A stretch of 64,000 nucleotides of DNA. It comes from Paenibacillus sp. FSL H3-0469 (lineage in GTDB: Bacteria > Bacillota > Bacilli > Paenibacillales > Paenibacillaceae). The stretch's first letter is position 1. Each line of letters starts with the position of its first letter. Positions 61,507 through 64,000 of the stretch are shown piece after piece. The notes below the pieces were generated by a model. That model ran no database searches. It saw only the letters and a list, made by a program, of their open reading frames with translations, and was not told the origin of the DNA. The translations under genes and the position numbers were made by a program. Location: positions 2,728,001 through 2,792,000 of the forward strand of contig NZ_CP150302.1 in the NCBI RefSeq assembly GCF_038051945.1, read 5' to 3'.

Positions 61507-62373
61507 TTACTTTCCGAAATACGAAGCAATCAGACGCTGCTCCGGCACAACGGTAACGATATCCCCATCGTTGTTCATCACATAGATATAATGATAATGG
61601 TTACGTTTAAATAGACGCAATATCTCATCCAAAGGTTTCGCGAGCGTGGCAACTATTGGGCGGGCAATGTTCTCTGCCACTAGATACCGCTCATAAATCC
61701 GCTCACGGTTCATCAAAAAACCGACAAACCTGTACGGCAAATTACGCTGGTCCGTCCAATTAGAATAGAGCAGAAACGCTCCGATCATGAGGAGATTAAG
61801 CCGGAGACCGTCCCCGTTCCCAAGCGGAAGCAGGGCAAACCCTATCACAAGCAGGCTGGCCGCAATGCTGACTCTGCCGGTCCACAGCAGTGTGTAATAA
61901 TACGGAAGCAGCAGACTCAGGGCTGCCTGAAGGATTTTGCCGCCGTCCAGCGGAAGCACCGGGAGCAGATTGAACAGAGCGATCATGGCATTGGCTCCGA
62001 TAAAATAATCCAGATAGGCGATATTTCCATACTGCACCTGCTTAAGCGCCAGCGCCATCAGAATCATAATTCCGTTCTGCAGCGGACCGGCCAGGGCAAT
62101 CCCGATCTCACGGACAGCTGTAAGCCGTCCATGATCCTCTATAACCGCAACGCCGCCGAATGGCAGCAGTTGGACCGATCTGACGGTAATGCCGGCCAGC
62201 AGCGCCGCACATACATGTCCAAGCTCATGAATGAATACGATCAGGAACAAGGTGAGCAGCTCCAGGAACTGTCCGGTAAACACGGAAACCATGAGAATCA
62301 GCACGAAGAGCGGATGCAGAGACAATTCAATGCCGCAGACCCTAATCAAACGATACCACTTCGGCCGGATCAA
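61507..62373 (-). CDS. spoIVFB: SpoIVFB-type site-2 protease
   Basis: 288 residues as read from a TTG; a TTG at 62349 overlapping the SpoIVFA stop would give 280. Zinc motif FIHELGH (HELGH with His49, Glu50, His53), distal Asp in LPVLPLDGGKIL, and a C-terminal CBS-like domain (LDEILRLFKRNHYHYIYVMN). Intramembrane protease that cleaves pro-sigma-K at the last sporulation stage. Inhibited by SpoIVFA/BofA; its gene overlaps spoIVFA. Confidence 0.9.
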   Translation of the reverse strand: MIRPKWYRLIRVCGIELSLHPLFVLILMVSVFTGQFLELLTLFLIVFIHELGHVCAALLAGITVRSVQLLPFGGVAVIEDHGRLTAVREIGIALAGPLQNGIMILMALALKQVQYGNIAYLDYFIGANAMIALFNLLPVLPLDGGKILQAALSLLLPYYYTLLWTGRVSIAASLLVIGFALLPLGNGDGLRLNLLMIGAFLLYSNWTDQRNLPYRFVGFLMNRERIYERYLVAENIARPIVATLAKPLDEILRLFKRNHYHYIYVMNNDGDIVTVVPEQRLIASYFGK

Positions 62374-63208
62374 TATAAGTCTTGTCTTTCATAACTGCAA
62401 AAAACAGCAACGGGACACGGGCATCCTCCGTCCCCTGAATCCAGCCTATTTCGTCTCCGCTCTGTACCCAGTCATCCACCGCGAGCCGTGTCCCGCTCAA
62501 ATGACCGTATTCTGCCGTGATCTCCCCGGTATGGCGGACCGTAATACGGATGCCTCCCCGGGCTTCCTTCGACACGGCCAGGACACGGCCCGTATCTACA
62601 CTTTTCACCGTGACGCTGGCACTTGAATCGTCTGCCGGTATAATTTCGACGCCATTAAGCGAAGTAGCAAAGGGACGTACAATGCTTCCTGCAAGCGGAG
62701 CGCTAAGCTCATGAGCGGCTGTCACCTTCTCCGCCGGCACCTGTTCATCTCCAAAGATCGGAATGAAGGACGGGGCTCCATTGAAATGTTCCTCGTACCA
62801 CACCTGTGCCGCTGCAAAATCCATATCATTGCTAAGGATGTCTGTAACAAAGTACTGTGCCTTCACTGCCCACGGCTCCTGCACGGCAAAAATGCCCCAT
62901 ACAGCGCCGAAGACCAGCAGACTGGCCACCGTCCGCCGCAGCAGACCAGCACGGAAGCCCTGCCCCGGTCCCCTGCCGCCTTCATCTTCCCAGTGGTTAC
63001 GCTGCTGCTTCCACATCGCCTCGGGGTCAGGCTCAAGGGAAGAGTCAAATTCATTCCTGTCCCCAGCCCCCCGTTCTCTGAATGAGGGAGGACTGCCTGG
63101 CAGACGAAACCGCTCTGGTGCTGGTGCTGCTCCGGTTGCCGGCTTCTCCTCCAGCAGATTTTCTATACGTTTCTTGCGGCGGTTCTTGGACTCTTTCGGG
63201 TATTTCAT
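62342..63208 (-). CDS. spoIVFA: SpoIVFA-type M23-like regulator of SpoIVFB
   Basis: 288 residues. Highly charged cytosolic N-terminus, one membrane helix (about 93-112: VASLLVFGAVWGIFAV) and a C-terminal LytM/M23-like domain (SIVRPFATSLNGVEIIPAD, GGIRITVRHTGEITAEYGHL, VDDWVQSGDEIGWI). The metal residues of active M23 peptidases are lost (LNGVEI in place of HxGxD; first His of HxH replaced by Ala), which fits a regulator. Same operon; overlaps spoIVFB by up to 32 bases. Confidence 0.88.
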   Translation of the reverse strand: MKYPKESKNRRKKRIENLLEEKPATGAAPAPERFRLPGSPPSFRERGAGDRNEFDSSLEPDPEAMWKQQRNHWEDEGGRGPGQGFRAGLLRRTVASLLVFGAVWGIFAVQEPWAVKAQYFVTDILSNDMDFAAAQVWYEEHFNGAPSFIPIFGDEQVPAEKVTAAHELSAPLAGSIVRPFATSLNGVEIIPADDSSASVTVKSVDTGRVLAVSKEARGGIRITVRHTGEITAEYGHLSGTRLAVDDWVQSGDEIGWIQGTEDARVPLLFFAVMKDKTYIDPAEVVSFD

Positions 63209-63304
63209 ATCGATCCCTCCGGCGGGCTTGTTTTACTTCCATTTTATGAGTGGCGGAAGCCGCTTTAGAACAAGCCCTGTCCAAGTTACTGCACAACAAA
63301 AATA

Positions 63305-63334
63305 AGCCCGCCAGCGATTTCTCGTCAGCGGGCT
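63305..63334 (-). terminator. minD transcript terminator
   Basis: Minus-strand AGCCCGC pairs with GCGGGCT (plus inner pairs TGACGA/TCGCTG), followed by TATTTTTG. 39 bp past the minD stop. Confidence 0.85.
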
Positions 63335-63373
63335 CTTACGGAAGAATGCCATATATAAGTGCGTGGCCGGGAT

Positions 63374-64000
63374 TCAGCCCATTCCAAAAAATTTCTTGAG
63401 CTTCTTGAAGGCGCCTGTCTTCTGGTCAAGCTGCATCAGCGGCACCGCGTCGCCCAGAATACGCCGGGCAATATTACGGTAGGCAATCGCAGCCAAGGAG
63501 TCCGGGTTCATCACGGTAGGCTCTCCGTTGTTCGCCGCCCGGATGACCTGTTCATCATCGGGTACAATCCCGATCAGATCGATGTTCAGCACCTGCAGAA
63601 TGTCTTCAATATCAAGCATATCCCCCGACTTGATCAAGCCCTGACGAATCCGGTTGACCACCAGCTTCGGAGATTCCACTGATGACTGCTCCAAGAGACC
63701 GATAATCCGGTCTGCATCCCGCACCGCAGCATGCTCCGGAGTGGTGACTACAATTGCTTTGTCGGCACCGGCAATCGCATTGCGGAAGCCGTGCTCAATA
63801 CCGGCCGGACAATCGATCAGAACATATTCGTACTCTTTCTTGAGCTCCAGAATGATATCCTTAACCTGCTCCGGTGTAACTGCTGTCTTGTCCTTGGTCT
63901 GGGCAGCGGGCAGCATGTACAGCTCATCGAAGCGCTTGTCCTTGACCAGCGCCTGATTCAGCCGGCAGCGGCCCTCCGCCACATCGACCAGATCATAGAT
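63374..64000 (-). CDS. minD: Septum site-determining protein MinD, C-terminal part (truncated by window)
   Basis: 209 codons, open to the end of the window; the N-terminus with the P-loop lies outside. VLIDCPAGIEHGFRNAIAGAD, VVTTPEHAAVRDADRIIGLL and the C-terminal amphipathic membrane-targeting tail (FKKLKKFFGMG) are MinD. ATPase that with MinC keeps division away from the poles. Position upstream of spoIVFA/FB-rng-rplU matches the minCD-spoIVFAB order in Bacillus. Confidence 0.96.
   Translation of the reverse strand: MYDLVDVAEGRCRLNQALVKDKRFDELYMLPAAQTKDKTAVTPEQVKDIILELKKEYEYVLIDCPAGIEHGFRNAIAGADKAIVVTTPEHAAVRDADRIIGLLEQSSVESPKLVVNRIRQGLIKSGDMLDIEDILQVLNIDLIGIVPDDEQVIRAANNGEPTVMNPDSLAAIAYRNIARRILGDAVPLMQLDQKTGAFKKLKKFFGMG

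Overview
The window is a chromosomal segment of an endospore-forming Bacillota bacterium, very probably a Paenibacillus. This rests on the sporulation genes present (a spoVB-like fragment, bofC, spoIID-type, safA-like, spo0B, spoIVFA/FB), on gene orders known from Bacillales (ruvCAB-queA-tgt-yajC; rplU-prp-rpmA then spo0B-obg; pheB-hom-thrB-pheA), on strong AGGAGG ribosome-binding sites, and on a carbohydrate locus with Paenibacillus-style LplB/LplC transporters and two-domain membrane AraC regulators. No named species can be fixed from the sequence alone.

Layout. 1-3.3 kb: end of a SpoVB/MurJ-like flippase, a YetF-type membrane protein, a TIGR04086 membrane protein and a PAP2 phosphatase. 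3.4-11.7 kb (minus strand): ruvC-ruvA-ruvB, a SpoIID/LytB protein, queA, tgt and yajC, with bofC upstream; a 51-bp tandem repeat array lies between bofC and ruvC. 11.8-22.5 kb: a mixed accessory region with a serpin lipoprotein, FabV enoyl reductase, an ABC-2 exporter with a LytTR regulator carrying a degenerate ABC-ATPase-like domain, a GH88 unsaturated glucuronyl hydrolase, a metallo-beta-lactamase-fold enzyme, a methyltransferase, and a TetR-HXXEE pair under a 51-bp near-perfect palindrome.

22.7-37.5 kb: a polysaccharide-use locus: secreted beta-helix protein, solute-binding lipoprotein, two permeases, a membrane-bound AraC regulator, an SGNH esterase, two soluble AraC regulators and a GHL6-type glycosidase. 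No ATPase is encoded here, so the importer probably borrows a shared MsmX-type ATPase. 37.6-40.0 kb: a VOC protein and a divergent LysR/2-hydroxyacid dehydrogenase pair.

40.07-46.85 kb (minus strand): seven tRNA genes (transcribed Glu-Val-fMet-Asp-Gly-Arg-Leu), a TmrB-like kinase, and a complete 16S-23S-5S operon with two good upstream promoters. A 21-bp repeat of the tRNA-Arg 3' end marks a probable old integration scar. 47.3-64 kb (minus strand): safA-like coat gene, ilvE-type aminotransferase, pheA-thrB-hom-pheB, a YdjI-type SPFH/zinc-ribbon operon behind a sigma-W-like promoter, obg, spo0B, rpmA-prp-rplU, RNase G, spoIVFB/spoIVFA and the 3' part of minD.

Most of the window is ordinary. 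No clearly new multi-gene system was found. The best leads are the LytTR regulator with the vestigial ABC ATPase domain beside its exporter, the TetR/HXXEE unit with its very long operator, the GH88 fossil, the tRNA-Arg scar, and the regulator-dense carbohydrate locus.
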